Assembly: GCF_047920995.1 (NCBI RefSeq)
Contig: NZ_JBLRWZ010000008.1
Location: 1 to 64,000, forward strand
Source of the DNA: Aliidiomarina sp047920995
GTDB taxonomy: Bacteria > Pseudomonadota > Gammaproteobacteria > Enterobacterales > Alteromonadaceae
Direction of reading: 5' to 3'
DNA length: 64,000 bases
The stretch's first letter is position 1, and every line of letters starts with the position of its first letter. Shown here piece by piece: positions 26,450 through 34,853 of the stretch. Below the pieces are notes generated by a model that was not told where the DNA came from, ran no database searches, and saw only the letters and a list, made by a program, of their open reading frames with translations. Both the position numbers and the translations under genes were made by a program.

Positions 26450-27820
26450 CTAATCCAAAAAGTTACTGTGCAATGCCTGTAATATTTCCGCGGCATCGGT
26501 TTCTTGTACCAACACGCACAAATTATTGGGGCTTGCTCCTTGGCTAATCATGCGGATATTTTTCGGCGCTATCACCTGAAATACCCGGCCGGCAACTTCT
26601 GGAGTTTCAGAAAGCTGATGGCCTATCAATGCGATAAGCGCCAAACCATCTTCCACTTTTACATCACAAAGTGGCGCCAACTCGGCCAATAACGCCTCGC
26701 TTACCAGCGCTTTCCCAGCAGATTGGGAACCTGTGGTATCAAGTGTTAACGCAACCGAAACTTCCGATGTGGTAATTAAATCTACCGAAATACGGTGGCG
26801 CGCTAAAATCGCAAATAGCTCGGCCAAAAAACCGCGGGCATGCAACATGTTTAAACTACGGGCGGTAAGCAATACTTGCCCTTTCCGCACACTTAATGCT
26901 CTACACATCGGCCGTTGTTGCGTGGTGTTGCGCACCCAGGTACCCGCTTTCTCGGGCTCACGCGTACAACCGATAAACACTGGAACTTTCGCGCGTTGCG
27001 CTGGTAATAACGTAGCTGGGTGTAAGATTTTCGCGCCGAAAGTAGCCATTTCTGCTGCTTCCGCAAAGGTAATTTCTGGAATTGGCCGAGCCGTGGGTAC
27101 CTGACGTGGATCGCAAGTATAAATGCCATCTACATCGGTCCAAATTTGTAAGGTATGCGCCCGCAACGCTTCGGCGAATAATGCCGCACTTAAATCTGAG
27201 CCACCTCTTCCCAGAGTAGTAACGCGATCCGCGGCATCTGCACCAATAAACCCCTGGGTTACCACGCAATAGTTTGCTAGTAGTGGCGTTAAGTGCTCAC
27301 GAACCAACATACTAATCCGCACCGGCCGAGCTTCTGCCGCGCCAAAATGGCTATCGGTACGAATGGCTAAGCAAGCATTGAAATCACGCGCAGTATGGCC
27401 GCGCTGGCGCAGTATTTCCGCCAGAAACATAGAAGAGCAGCGCTCACCAAAGGCGAGCAACTCATCTTGTTTCGCAGCTTCAGCGCCCTGCTCTGCTAGT
27501 TGATTACTGAGTAACGCCATGCGCACCAAATAATCCCGTAGTTGAGCGTTTAATTCCGGCGTTGGTGATAGGTGCTGGCTAATTTGATGCTGAATATCCA
27601 TTACTTCACTCAGCAGCTGTAGCCGTTCTTTCTCGTTTTCAACACCTTTCGATAGCGCCACCAAACGATTGGTTACGCCAGCAGCAGCACTCACTACTAC
27701 TAATCGAATAGCAGGATTATTTTGAATAATATCAGCACAACGCTGAAGCGCCGAGTAATCGGCAACTGAGGTGCCACCAAACTTGGCAACAATAACTGAA
27801 GATTCTAAATTCTTTTGCAT
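26450..27820 (-). CDS. lysC: Lysine-sensitive aspartokinase III
   Basis: LysC phosphorylates aspartate, the first step toward lysine, threonine and methionine. The 456-residue monofunctional enzyme closely follows E. coli AKIII. It has VAKFGGTSVAD (residues 11-21), TLGRGGSDLSAALFAEAL, EAAEMATFGAKILHPATLLP, and two C-terminal ACT domains. The lysine-binding region SLNMLHARGFLAELF...TTSEVSVALTLDT is present. It is preceded by a lysine riboswitch, so it should be repressed by lysine at the RNA level and inhibited by lysine at the protein level. The Shine-Dalgarno GGAG lies unusually close to the ATG. Confidence 0.96.
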   Translation of the reverse strand: MQKNLESSVIVAKFGGTSVADYSALQRCADIIQNNPAIRLVVVSAAAGVTNRLVALSKGVENEKERLQLLSEVMDIQHQISQHLSPTPELNAQLRDYLVRMALLSNQLAEQGAEAAKQDELLAFGERCSSMFLAEILRQRGHTARDFNACLAIRTDSHFGAAEARPVRISMLVREHLTPLLANYCVVTQGFIGADAADRVTTLGRGGSDLSAALFAEALRAHTLQIWTDVDGIYTCDPRQVPTARPIPEITFAEAAEMATFGAKILHPATLLPAQRAKVPVFIGCTREPEKAGTWVRNTTQQRPMCRALSVRKGQVLLTARSLNMLHARGFLAELFAILARHRISVDLITTSEVSVALTLDTTGSQSAGKALVSEALLAELAPLCDVKVEDGLALIALIGHQLSETPEVAGRVFQVIAPKNIRMISQGASPNNLCVLVQETDAAEILQALHSNFLD

Positions 27821-27910
27821 AGCTCCGAACCATATCGTGTTCGAAGAGTTCAGGAACGCTAAAAACTTTTCTCGCGAGCAAACTAACGCTCAGCCTTAAA
27901 AAGCTACGCT
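27821..27910 (-). promoter_or_regulatory. Expression platform of the lysC riboswitch (probable translation control)
   Basis: Between the aptamer and the lysC ATG there is no strong terminator. CGAAC (minus strand, 27843-27839) can pair with GTTCG (27830-27826) around an 8-base loop, and the 3' arm runs into the GGAG before the start. I infer ribosome-site sequestration when lysine is bound. A short AGCT-based stem followed by TTTTT (about 27898-27915) is a weaker terminator candidate. Confidence 0.45.
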
Positions 27911-28078
27911 CCAGAAGCTCTCCACCTGTGAAAAACGGTGACAGTGACAGAGATTCAACCCGTGGCACCGATAGCTACATTGCCAATCTGCAGCTACCTC
28001 GGCGTTATGCTCCCTGAACTTAAGTTATTGGGGTTTGGCACCCAACCCAAGCCTACCTAGCAAACGCACCTCTTCTGG
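27911..28078 (-). ncRNA. Lysine riboswitch (L box) of lysC
   Basis: Minus strand: the P1 helix is formed by CCAGAAG (28078-28072) and CTTCTGG (27917-27911). Immediately inside are AGGTGCGTT on the 5' side and GTGGAGAG on the 3' side, both typical of the lysine aptamer. In between come GGGAGCATAACGCCGAGG and a GAATCTCTGTCAC-like stretch at the expected places. The layout follows the E. coli lysC leader as I remember it. Covariance-model search would confirm it. Confidence 0.92.
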
Positions 28079-28122
28079 TGTTTCTGTAAAGCGAATACTG
28101 CTGCACAAAAACAAGGGCGTGG

Positions 28123-28151
28123 ATTTCACCTGAAATGGCGATAAATGTCAA
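28123..28151 (-). promoter_or_regulatory. Predicted promoter of lysC
   Basis: TTGACA (28151-28146), a 17-base spacer and TGAAAT (28128-28123) on the minus strand. The -35 matches consensus and the -10 is weaker. Transcription would start about 35 bases before the riboswitch. The -35 begins right after the GNAT gene's stop codon. Confidence 0.6.
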
Positions 28152-28808
28152 TTATTCTGCAGAATTCTCCACCACTTCTTCATCTTCCCGCGCCAAAAAC
28201 ATCAGCTGGCCCTTAATTTCACCAACCTGCAGTGAGCGCAATTCATGAAAGCCGCGGCTAGCAAAAAACTTGCCGTATTCGCTGCGCGTTGCCAGCAGTG
28301 AAATGCCAGCCGATTCCGCATGATTCTCCAACTCATTGCGAGCGGCATGCACTAGTAAATCACCAAGCCCTTGTTGCTGATAATTTGGGTGTACCGCGAT
28401 AAAGGTGAGCATATGATAATTTTGTACTGGCATGGCTTCTGCAATAATCCGCTCTTTCTCAAGCATTTGCTTAGTGCTCACATAGCCAGCCGTAAGCAGC
28501 ATGCGTAGGCGCCAATGCCAAAAACGTTCAGGGCCAAAATTACTGCCCGGTCGGGTCATGCACACCACACCTTCCAAGGTATCATCATGAAATAGCCCGA
28601 ACATCGGCTGCTGATGTTCATGAAATACGGTCAGCTCTTCACGAATGGCAGCACGCAAGCGCTGCGCATAGCCTTCTTTTTCTACTTGAAAGATAGATTG
28701 GAATAACGGGTCGTTTTGGTAGGCTTGAAACAACAACGAAGCGGCAGTGGCCAAATGCTCTTGGCCCAAATACATCAACTCACCTTTTAAACTAATATCT
28801 GTACTCAT
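28152..28808 (-). CDS. GNAT family N-acetyltransferase
   Basis: A 218-residue acyl-CoA-dependent acetyltransferase of the GNAT fold. The acetyl-CoA-binding region is LTFIAVHPNYQQQGLGDLLVHAARNE, with the Q-x-x-G-x-G/A-type loop. The C-terminal part LLATRSEYGKFFASRGFHEL is typical of the last strand and helix. The substrate cannot be told. The start at 28808 has GTGAG upstream; a longer frame to 28868 would overlap syd. It follows syd by 34 bases and is probably in its operon. Confidence 0.82.
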   Translation of the reverse strand: MSTDISLKGELMYLGQEHLATAASLLFQAYQNDPLFQSIFQVEKEGYAQRLRAAIREELTVFHEHQQPMFGLFHDDTLEGVVCMTRPGSNFGPERFWHWRLRMLLTAGYVSTKQMLEKERIIAEAMPVQNYHMLTFIAVHPNYQQQGLGDLLVHAARNELENHAESAGISLLATRSEYGKFFASRGFHELRSLQVGEIKGQLMFLAREDEEVVENSAE

Positions 28809-28842
28809 TGGTTTCTCACTTTCATTCAGGTTTATGCCAATG

Positions 28843-29448
28843 TTATGCGGTAAATTCGGCACCATCAATACGCGGCGATAATTGTTCTAAAAAATCGCTT
28901 ACATTCGCGGCCAATACTTCATGCTGCGGTTTCCCAACATACTCCAAACCTACTTCACCCGTATCGTTATCTACCGAGATCAACAAATCATCTTCATCCG
29001 TTAGGCCAATAAAAAGAGTGATGGGTTGCTCTAAACGTTGCTTCATCATCACATGGCCAATCAGGTTCTTTTGCAAACGTTCACCATCTTCAGCACACAT
29101 TACCTGTAATAAAACGAGTTCATTGCTAGCAAACTCTAAAATTAAATCGCCGGCATACATCGCCGAGAATAAGATCTTGGTTTCAGTATCTAGCGGCATT
29201 TCCAAGGCATGCTCTACCCCGCTAAAATCCAATGCCGGATTTTGTGCAACCGGGCGCCAAGCAATTTCACCACCAATAGGCTTACCTACATAACAAGGAG
29301 CTTCCCAACCCGACATATATTCGGTACTCGGTTGCTGCTGAGCCGCCTGATAGGCACGTTGATAACGCTCATGTAACTCTGCAATAGCTGCAGCTGCTTT
29401 CGCTGCCCGCTGCGCTGCTGTATTTTCTAGATTGTTTCCAGTATTCAT
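28843..29448 (-). CDS. syd: Syd, SecY-interacting protein
   Basis: Syd binds SecY at the cytoplasmic face of the membrane and is thought to monitor or remove abnormal SecY complexes. The 201-residue protein keeps the conserved core YAGDLILEFASNELVLLQV, the RLQKNLIGHVMMKQRL segment, PITLFIGLTDEDDLLISVDN and a C-terminal FLEQLSP. The alanine-rich N-terminal stretch (residues 11-25) is longer than in E. coli. It is divergent from queF; syd-queF-ppnN neighbourhood matches E. coli. Confidence 0.9.
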   Translation of the reverse strand: MNTGNNLENTAAQRAAKAAAAIAELHERYQRAYQAAQQQPSTEYMSGWEAPCYVGKPIGGEIAWRPVAQNPALDFSGVEHALEMPLDTETKILFSAMYAGDLILEFASNELVLLQVMCAEDGERLQKNLIGHVMMKQRLEQPITLFIGLTDEDDLLISVDNDTGEVGLEYVGKPQHEVLAANVSDFLEQLSPRIDGAEFTA

Positions 29449-29513
29449 CTGGCTTCCACCACTAATTCTTCATACAATAGTTGCATTCTACGCACAGCAT
29501 AAAGGGAATACCA

Positions 29514-30365
29514 GTGAGCAGCGAAAACCCTATGGCTAAATTGAAACTTGGCCAAATTACTGAATACCCCAATCAATACGATGCCACACTGCTTCAACCA
29601 GTGCCACGCCAGCTTAACCGCAGTAGTATTGGTATTAATAATGATGCACTGCCATTTGTGGGGTGCGATTTATGGACCTGCTATGAGCTCTCTTGGTTGC
29701 AACCTAATGGCGTACCCGCAGTAGCGATCGCTGAAGTTGAGGTGCCGATAACAAGCCCTAACTTGATCGAATCGAAATCATTTAAACTATACCTCAACGG
29801 CTTTAATCAGAGTGTATTTGCAGATAGTGATAGCGTAATAAACGCCCTACACCAAGATTTAAGTTCCTGCGCCGGAGCCCCGGTGCAAGTGCGCCTATAT
29901 TCCCTAGATGAGTACACAACCCATAATTTAATCACCTTACCTGGCGAATGTATTGATCAAGAATCGGTAACCATTACTGATTACGATTACAACCCAGCAC
30001 TGATCGCTAAACTGAATAGCAACGCTACCGTTGTTACCGAGGTACTGCATAGCCACTTACTGAAATCGAATTGTTTAATCACCAACCAACCCGATTGGGG
30101 TTCCGTTTATATTGCCTACACTGGGCCTAAAATCGATCGGCAAGCACTGTTGCAATATATTGTTTCGTTTCGCAACCATAATGAATTTCACGAACAATGT
30201 GTGGAACGAATCTACAGCGATTTGCACACTGCATTGCAATGCCAAGAGCTTACGGTATTTGCGCGTTACACACGCAGAGGTGGGCTGGATATCAATCCCA
30301 TTCGCAGCAATCGCAAAAGTAATATTGATACAGCCCTATTACGGGGCCGCTTGGCGCGCCAATAA
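29514..30365 (+). CDS. queF: NADPH-dependent 7-cyano-7-deazaguanine reductase (long, YqcD type)
   Basis: QueF reduces preQ0 to preQ1 in queuosine biosynthesis. The 283-residue protein is the bimodular YqcD form. It has the QueF motif ESKSFKLYLN in the first half, the active-site cysteine in LLKSNCLITNQPDWGS, and HNEFHEQCVERIYSDL and YTRRGGLDINPIRS near the C-terminus. The start is GTG with AAAGGGA upstream. An in-frame TTG further upstream gives a non-conserved extension. Confidence 0.95.
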   Translation: MSSENPMAKLKLGQITEYPNQYDATLLQPVPRQLNRSSIGINNDALPFVGCDLWTCYELSWLQPNGVPAVAIAEVEVPITSPNLIESKSFKLYLNGFNQSVFADSDSVINALHQDLSSCAGAPVQVRLYSLDEYTTHNLITLPGECIDQESVTITDYDYNPALIAKLNSNATVVTEVLHSHLLKSNCLITNQPDWGSVYIAYTGPKIDRQALLQYIVSFRNHNEFHEQCVERIYSDLHTALQCQELTVFARYTRRGGLDINPIRSNRKSNIDTALLRGRLARQ

Positions 30366-30494
30366 CTGATTTTGGTTGATTAATGGTAGTGAAGATGCGT
30401 ACTCTTACTGTTTATAAACGTGAAAATTAAAATTAATAATAAGCACAAGAAATACCACCTAGCATGGGCTAGTGGAGAGGAGCAGAGAATAAGT

Positions 30495-31853
30495 ATGAGA
30501 ATTTCATTATCGCCACAAGGCAGCATGGCATTATTATCGCAATTAGAAATCGATAGATTGCAGCAATCTACTGATAGCCCTTTATACAAGCTATTCCGCA
30601 ATTGCGTGTTGGCAGTATTAAATGTGGGCAGCCATACCGATAACAGCGCGGATATTTTTGACCAGTTTGAAGATTTTGAAGTAAATGTTCTGCGCCGCGA
30701 ACGAGGTGTAAAACTTGAATTAATCAATCCACCGCCTTCTGCATTCGTTGATGGTGAGCTTATCGTAGGGATCCGTGAGCACGTAGAGGCCGTGCTGCGC
30801 GATATCCTGTTCGTTGGTGAACGTTACCCAACGGAAGTGCTGCAAAGTATGAGCACACGCCATCTCACTCACGTTACCTTTGATATTCTCCGCAATGCCG
30901 GCGTAGTAAAACCAGCGCAAGAGCCTGATATGGTGGTGTGCTGGGGTGGCCACTCGATTTCCGAGAACGAATACAAATATACCAAAGTAGTGGGTTACGA
31001 ATTAGGCTTACGCGCATTTAACGTGTGCACCGGATGTGGCCCTGGCGCCATGAAAGGTCCAATGAAAGGCGCCACCATCGGCCATGCCAAACAACGAATC
31101 AAAAACGCACGCTACTTTGGCCTTACCGAACCCGGCATTATTGCGGCAGAACCTCCAAACCCAATTGTCAATGAGTTGGTGATTATGCCTGATATCGAAA
31201 AGCGCTTAGAGGCATTCGTACGCTGTGCTCACGCCATTATTATTTTTCCAGGTGGAGCGGGCACAGCAGAAGAATTACTGTATTTGCTCGGCATCTTGAT
31301 GCACCCGCAAAACAAAGAGCAAGCGCTACCCGTTATTCTTACAGGGCCAGAGGGGGCACGCCCTTACTTTGAGCAGTTAGATCGCTTTATTGCCAACACG
31401 CTTGGAGAAGAAGCAACCCAGTACTATAAAATTATTATTAACGATGCTATTTCAGTTGCCCAACACGTGCAAACAGGTATGGCAGCGGTAAAACGTTATC
31501 GCCGAGAAAGTGGCGATGCTTACCACTTTAACTGGACTCTACACATCGAAGAGCCGTTTCAACAGCCATTCGAGCCAACTCATGCCAACGTTGCGGCATT
31601 AAACTTAAACCGGAAACAACCAAAAGAACAGCTTGCCGCAGATTTGCGACGCGCATTCTCAGCAATTGTAGCCGGCAATGTGAAAGCACCCGGTTTACGG
31701 GAAATCCGTGAACATGGGCCCTATCAAATCACCGGTGAAGCAGAATTCATGCGCGAACTCGACGAACTGCTGCAATCTTTCGTTGAGCAGGATCGCATGA
31801 AACTGCCAGGTGGTACAAAATATCAACCATGCTATCGCGTTGTGAAAAGGTAA
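30495..31853 (+). CDS. ppnN: Pyrimidine/purine nucleotide 5'-monophosphate nucleosidase (PpnN)
   Basis: PpnN hydrolyses nucleoside monophosphates to base plus ribose 5-phosphate and in E. coli is regulated by (p)ppGpp. The 452-residue protein has a family N-terminal domain (MRISLSPQGSMALLSQLEID), a central LOG-fold domain with CWGGHSISENEY and the nucleotide/phosphate motif PGGAGTAEELLYLLG, and the C-terminal domain ending MKLPGGTKYQPCY. The start at 30495 agrees with the E. coli N-terminus and has AGGAG upstream. The frame remains open 25 codons further up, with a basic, non-conserved reading. Confidence 0.94.
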   Translation: MRISLSPQGSMALLSQLEIDRLQQSTDSPLYKLFRNCVLAVLNVGSHTDNSADIFDQFEDFEVNVLRRERGVKLELINPPPSAFVDGELIVGIREHVEAVLRDILFVGERYPTEVLQSMSTRHLTHVTFDILRNAGVVKPAQEPDMVVCWGGHSISENEYKYTKVVGYELGLRAFNVCTGCGPGAMKGPMKGATIGHAKQRIKNARYFGLTEPGIIAAEPPNPIVNELVIMPDIEKRLEAFVRCAHAIIIFPGGAGTAEELLYLLGILMHPQNKEQALPVILTGPEGARPYFEQLDRFIANTLGEEATQYYKIIINDAISVAQHVQTGMAAVKRYRRESGDAYHFNWTLHIEEPFQQPFEPTHANVAALNLNRKQPKEQLAADLRRAFSAIVAGNVKAPGLREIREHGPYQITGEAEFMRELDELLQSFVEQDRMKLPGGTKYQPCYRVVKR

Positions 31854-31857
31854 ATTT

Positions 31858-32232
31858 GTGAAGAAAGGCTTTCTGATCGCAGTAATAGGCTTTGCGCTCT
31901 ATGCAATTATTGCCGGGGGTATCATGCACTTTTACACTGCGAACCCTGAAACCATGACATGGCGTGAACGTGAGATCTTTAACCGGAAGTATATTGGCCG
32001 GTTAGAGATCGGTACGCCACGCGACGAAGTGCTTCGCTTACTTGGTCCGCCAGATCTCAGTGAAGCCCGCACCACTGCCGATGGCAGAAACATCCTTATT
32101 TTGTTCTATCGAACCCAACATGTGCGCTCGGATGGCATTACCACCCGCGATGAAACCACCCCCTTACTATTTACTAACGATAAGCTCATCTCTTGGGGTG
32201 AACCCGCTTACGAATCTGAGTTCGGCAGCTAA
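31858..32232 (+). CDS. DUF3192 family small membrane-anchored protein
   Basis: A 124-residue protein I assign to DUF3192, related in form to the SmpA/BamE fold. It has an N-terminal membrane or signal-anchor segment (LIAVIGFALYAIIAGGIM). A conserved core follows: NRKYIGRLEIGTPRDEVLRL, LGPPD, and LFYRTQHVRSDGITTRDETT. No lipobox cysteine is visible. The start is GTG, four bases after ppnN, so the two are probably co-transcribed. Function unknown. Confidence 0.78.
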   Translation: MKKGFLIAVIGFALYAIIAGGIMHFYTANPETMTWREREIFNRKYIGRLEIGTPRDEVLRLLGPPDLSEARTTADGRNILILFYRTQHVRSDGITTRDETTPLLFTNDKLISWGEPAYESEFGS

Positions 32233-32457
32233 ACTGGGCTTGCGAGGCAGATAACACACTCGCAACGCTCGGCTAAGCGCCAATCATTTGCTGAATACCG
32301 ACTATAGTTGTAGTTCGTTATATGGCGGAAAAAGCCGGAAAATGGTATAAAGCAGCAGCAAAATCATATTTATAGCTGCAATGTGAATACCGTTTCCTTG
32401 CAGTTAAAAATTCCAGCACTGAATACTTGCATAAACCAGTTGTAAAAGGGTTATTTT
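32233..32457 (+). promoter_or_regulatory. Intergenic region upstream of isocitrate dehydrogenase
   Basis: 225 bases without a gene, AT-rich near the 3' end (32340-32457). It should hold the promoter of the isocitrate dehydrogenase gene, but I cannot name a convincing -35/-10 pair. A TTGCAG...GAATAC pair with a 17-base gap near 32398 is weak. AAGGG lies shortly before the ATG. Confidence 0.35.
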
Positions 32458-33462
32458 ATGAGCAAAACAATTACCGTAATTCCAGGCGATGGTATCGGCC
32501 CTGATATCATTAAATCTGCAGTACAAATCCTTGATAAAGCTGGCTGTGATTTCAATTATGAATACGCGGAAGCTGGCCTAGTAGCGCTTGAAAAGCACGG
32601 TGAACTGTTGCCAGAACAAACGCTAGATGCCATCGCTCGCAATGGTATAACCCTCAAGGGCCCACTTACCACGCCAGTAGGTGGTGGCTTTACATCAATC
32701 AACGTAACCTTACGCAAGCATTTTGGGTTGTATGCAAATGTACGCCCAGTAGTTAGCTTCAAAGGCACCAAAGCGCGATATGAAGACATTGATATTATTA
32801 CCATTCGTGAAAACACCGAAGGAATGTATTCGGGCTTAGGGCAAACTACCAAAGCAGATGGCAGTGAAGCCGAAGCTATGAGCCGAGTTACTCGTTTAGG
32901 CTGTGAGCGTATCGTGCACTTTGCGTTTGCAACCGCACAGCGGGAAAATCGCAAAAAAGTAACTGCGGTGCACAAAGCCAACATCCTGAAAACCACTTCC
33001 GGTATGTTCCTCGCAGTTGCCCGTGAAATTGCTGCCCAATACCCAGATATTCAATTTGAAGAAATGATCGTAGATGCTGCGTGCATGAAGTTGGTAATGA
33101 CCCCAGAGCATTTCGATGTAATCGTAACCACCAACCTTTTCGGCGATATTCTCTCTGATTTATGCGCTGGCTTAGTAGGTGGTTTAGGTATGGCACCAGG
33201 TGCAAATATTGGCCAAGAATGTGCAATTTTTGAAGCTGTGCATGGCTCAGCTCCCGATATTGCTGGTAAGAACTTAGCCAACCCAACCTCGGTTATCTTG
33301 GCCTCTATCCAAATGCTTGAGCATTTAGATATGCAAGAGCAGGCGAAGAAAATTCTTGCTGCATTGCGTGATGTAATTGAAAGTGGCGATCGTACTACCG
33401 CCGATTTAGGTGGTAGCCATGGCACTACCGATTTTACTCAAGCTATTCTCGATCGGCTGTAA
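32458..33462 (+). CDS. Isocitrate dehydrogenase, short NAD-type
   Basis: A 334-residue member of the isocitrate/isopropylmalate dehydrogenase family. It has ITVIPGDGIGPDI at the start, the substrate-binding TSINVTLRKHFGLYANVRP, ENTEGMYSG, KANILKTTSGMF, DAACMKLV, and the metal-binding NLFGDILSDLCAGLVGGLG. The C-terminal coenzyme loop is EAVHGSAPDIAGKNLANP. The serine-asparagine (SINVTLRK) context is that of isocitrate rather than isopropylmalate enzymes. The short length fits NAD-dependent bacterial forms, not the 416-residue NADP enzyme of E. coli. Homoisocitrate dehydrogenase is a less likely alternative. Confidence 0.85.
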   Translation: MSKTITVIPGDGIGPDIIKSAVQILDKAGCDFNYEYAEAGLVALEKHGELLPEQTLDAIARNGITLKGPLTTPVGGGFTSINVTLRKHFGLYANVRPVVSFKGTKARYEDIDIITIRENTEGMYSGLGQTTKADGSEAEAMSRVTRLGCERIVHFAFATAQRENRKKVTAVHKANILKTTSGMFLAVAREIAAQYPDIQFEEMIVDAACMKLVMTPEHFDVIVTTNLFGDILSDLCAGLVGGLGMAPGANIGQECAIFEAVHGSAPDIAGKNLANPTSVILASIQMLEHLDMQEQAKKILAALRDVIESGDRTTADLGGSHGTTDFTQAILDRL

Positions 33463-33495
33463 GCTTTAGTGCAGTAAAACTTGCTATCTAACAAC

Positions 33496-33525
33496 AAAAG
33501 GAGTGGCACTTAGCTACTCCTTTTT
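33496..33525 (+). terminator. Rho-independent terminator of isocitrate dehydrogenase
   Basis: AAAAGGAGTGGC (33496-33507) pairs with GCTACTCCTTTT (33513-33524, one G-T pair) around a 5-base loop, and T33525 extends the U-tail. The A-rich 5' side means it could act in both directions. The following stretch to 33631 shows no gene. Confidence 0.88.
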
Positions 33526-33631
33526 CGTTATTATCAATACCCCAGAAAGATACCCTTTGCGGCTCGGCAAACGGCGGTAACGCCCTACCAAGCAGTTCGC
33601 ATTACCTACAACGAGTAAATGGTTGCGAACG

Positions 33632-33919
33632 CTACTCTTGTTCCTTATCTTGCTTCTCTGTAATTTTGCGCATGTGCTTCTTATAACGATAATCGCTTAC
33701 ATACCACAGCACTACACCAAATAAGCCACCGGCTGCAAACCAAATTGCACAATGAATTAGTACCGCGGCAACCGTAGCTCCCTCGCCTAGTACATTATTA
33801 AAATAGCCAATAATAATCAGCATCGGCAAGCCCCACGAGAGCACACCATTCATTACTACAAACTTTGCCAAGCCCTGTTCTTGAGCTTGTTGCCATGCGG
33901 CTAACTCACGTTCTTTCAC
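33632..33919 (-). CDS. Small two-helix membrane protein, unknown function
   Basis: A 95-residue protein I do not recognise by name. It has an amphipathic N-terminus (KERELAAWQQAQEQGLAKF) and two membrane segments (GVLSWGLPMLIIIGYF and ALIHCAIW-type followed by GGLFGVVLWYV). A highly charged C-terminal tail ends KITEKQDKEQE. The pattern suggests an inner-membrane protein with both ends in the cytoplasm. It stands alone between the idh terminator and the next unknown gene. Confidence 0.7.
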   Translation of the reverse strand: MKERELAAWQQAQEQGLAKFVVMNGVLSWGLPMLIIIGYFNNVLGEGATVAAVLIHCAIWFAAGGLFGVVLWYVSDYRYKKHMRKITEKQDKEQE

Positions 33920-33948
33920 TTTTCATCTCTCTTTAAAGCTTAGTAAAA

Positions 33949-34734
33949 TCAATAATAGCGGCGCGTAGGGTTAAGCGGCTCATCGTTGCTATTGCGTCGG
34001 TATGGGTTTTTCTGCAGTGGGATGGTGCCTTCGTATTGCTGAAGGCTTACTTCAACCCGTTTTGCATCGCTGATCGCGTGAATTTCTCGCATCTCTACAA
34101 TGCAGTCATTTATCACATCAAATGCGCTGCAACCGCGTTGCATTAGCGGCTCATCTTTGCCATACGGAAAACGCCTCCCTAACAGAGCCCAGCAAGAATT
34201 ACTATCCAGATTCCTACTCAAGGTTCTACCAAACAGTGATCTATGAATTGCGTTCATCTTCTCGTATGCGTCGGGGTCTATTTCTGGGTTCTCTAACTCC
34301 TCGAGGCGCGTAAAAAGCGGGCTGATATCACCTTGGAAATAAATTGATGCTAGCGGCAAATGATATTCATCCTGAATCTGATCATTCGCATGCTGCAAGC
34401 GCATACCCGCTAAGTTCTCTTGGCATACATCAGCTACAGGCGGCAGTGCTCTTAATATTTGTCGAGCGTTTTGCGCGTACTGAGCTGCATCGGCATTTTC
34501 ATAAACACTAACATCCCGATGTAATTGTGCTAGTAACGTTCGATGTGAAGCAATTATGGCTGTTATTAAATACTGTGTTTTACTGCGTTCAAAAGCCACT
34601 ACCTGCGGTGTGCTGAGGGGAGATAACAACGATTCATCGGCAACACTCGTTGGAGATTGCCCAATGAAGATAATCGCCAACAGAGCAGTAATACCCCGCG
34701 TATAACTCTGCTTGAAGTAGTTTTTCGTTTGCAT
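33949..34734 (-). CDS. Exported hypothetical protein, unknown family
   Basis: A 261-residue protein I do not recognise. From the chosen ATG it starts MQTKNYFKQSYTRGITALLA with a signal-peptide-like hydrophobic stretch and likely cleavage near TSVADES. The mature part is hydrophilic, with a few cysteines (VCQENL, NSCWALLGRRFPYG, RGCSAFDVINDCIVEM) that could form disulfides. The C-terminus is rich in Asn, Pro and Arg (NPYRRNSNDEPLNPTRRYY). An ATG eight codons upstream is possible. Neighbours give no functional hint. Confidence 0.6.
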   Translation of the reverse strand: MQTKNYFKQSYTRGITALLAIIFIGQSPTSVADESLLSPLSTPQVVAFERSKTQYLITAIIASHRTLLAQLHRDVSVYENADAAQYAQNARQILRALPPVADVCQENLAGMRLQHANDQIQDEYHLPLASIYFQGDISPLFTRLEELENPEIDPDAYEKMNAIHRSLFGRTLSRNLDSNSCWALLGRRFPYGKDEPLMQRGCSAFDVINDCIVEMREIHAISDAKRVEVSLQQYEGTIPLQKNPYRRNSNDEPLNPTRRYY

Positions 34735-34808
34735 AATGTTCACTCTACAAAATCGCATTGTAGCTGCGCTACTGCCTTTCGTTTAAACACTTATACAATG
34801 CAAGTTAC

Positions 34809-34840
34809 GCTCTCACACCGCAATGGTTGTGAGAGCTTTT
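34809..34840. terminator. Hairpin downstream of the rlmM stop
   Basis: GCTCTCACA (34809-34817) pairs perfectly with TGTGAGAGC (34828-34836). A TTTT run follows on the plus strand only, whereas the adjacent genes are on the minus strand. For rlmM it would be a hairpin without a T tail, so its role as terminator is uncertain. Confidence 0.4.
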
Positions 34841-34853
34841 CAGCGGTGTGCTG

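Noticed and set aside
27732..27968. Open frame across the lysC leader
   Set aside because: It overlaps the lysine riboswitch and platform and has no conserved protein character.
33463..33631. Small gene between idh and the two-helix membrane protein
   Set aside because: Only a terminator is visible; no frame with a ribosome-binding site was found.
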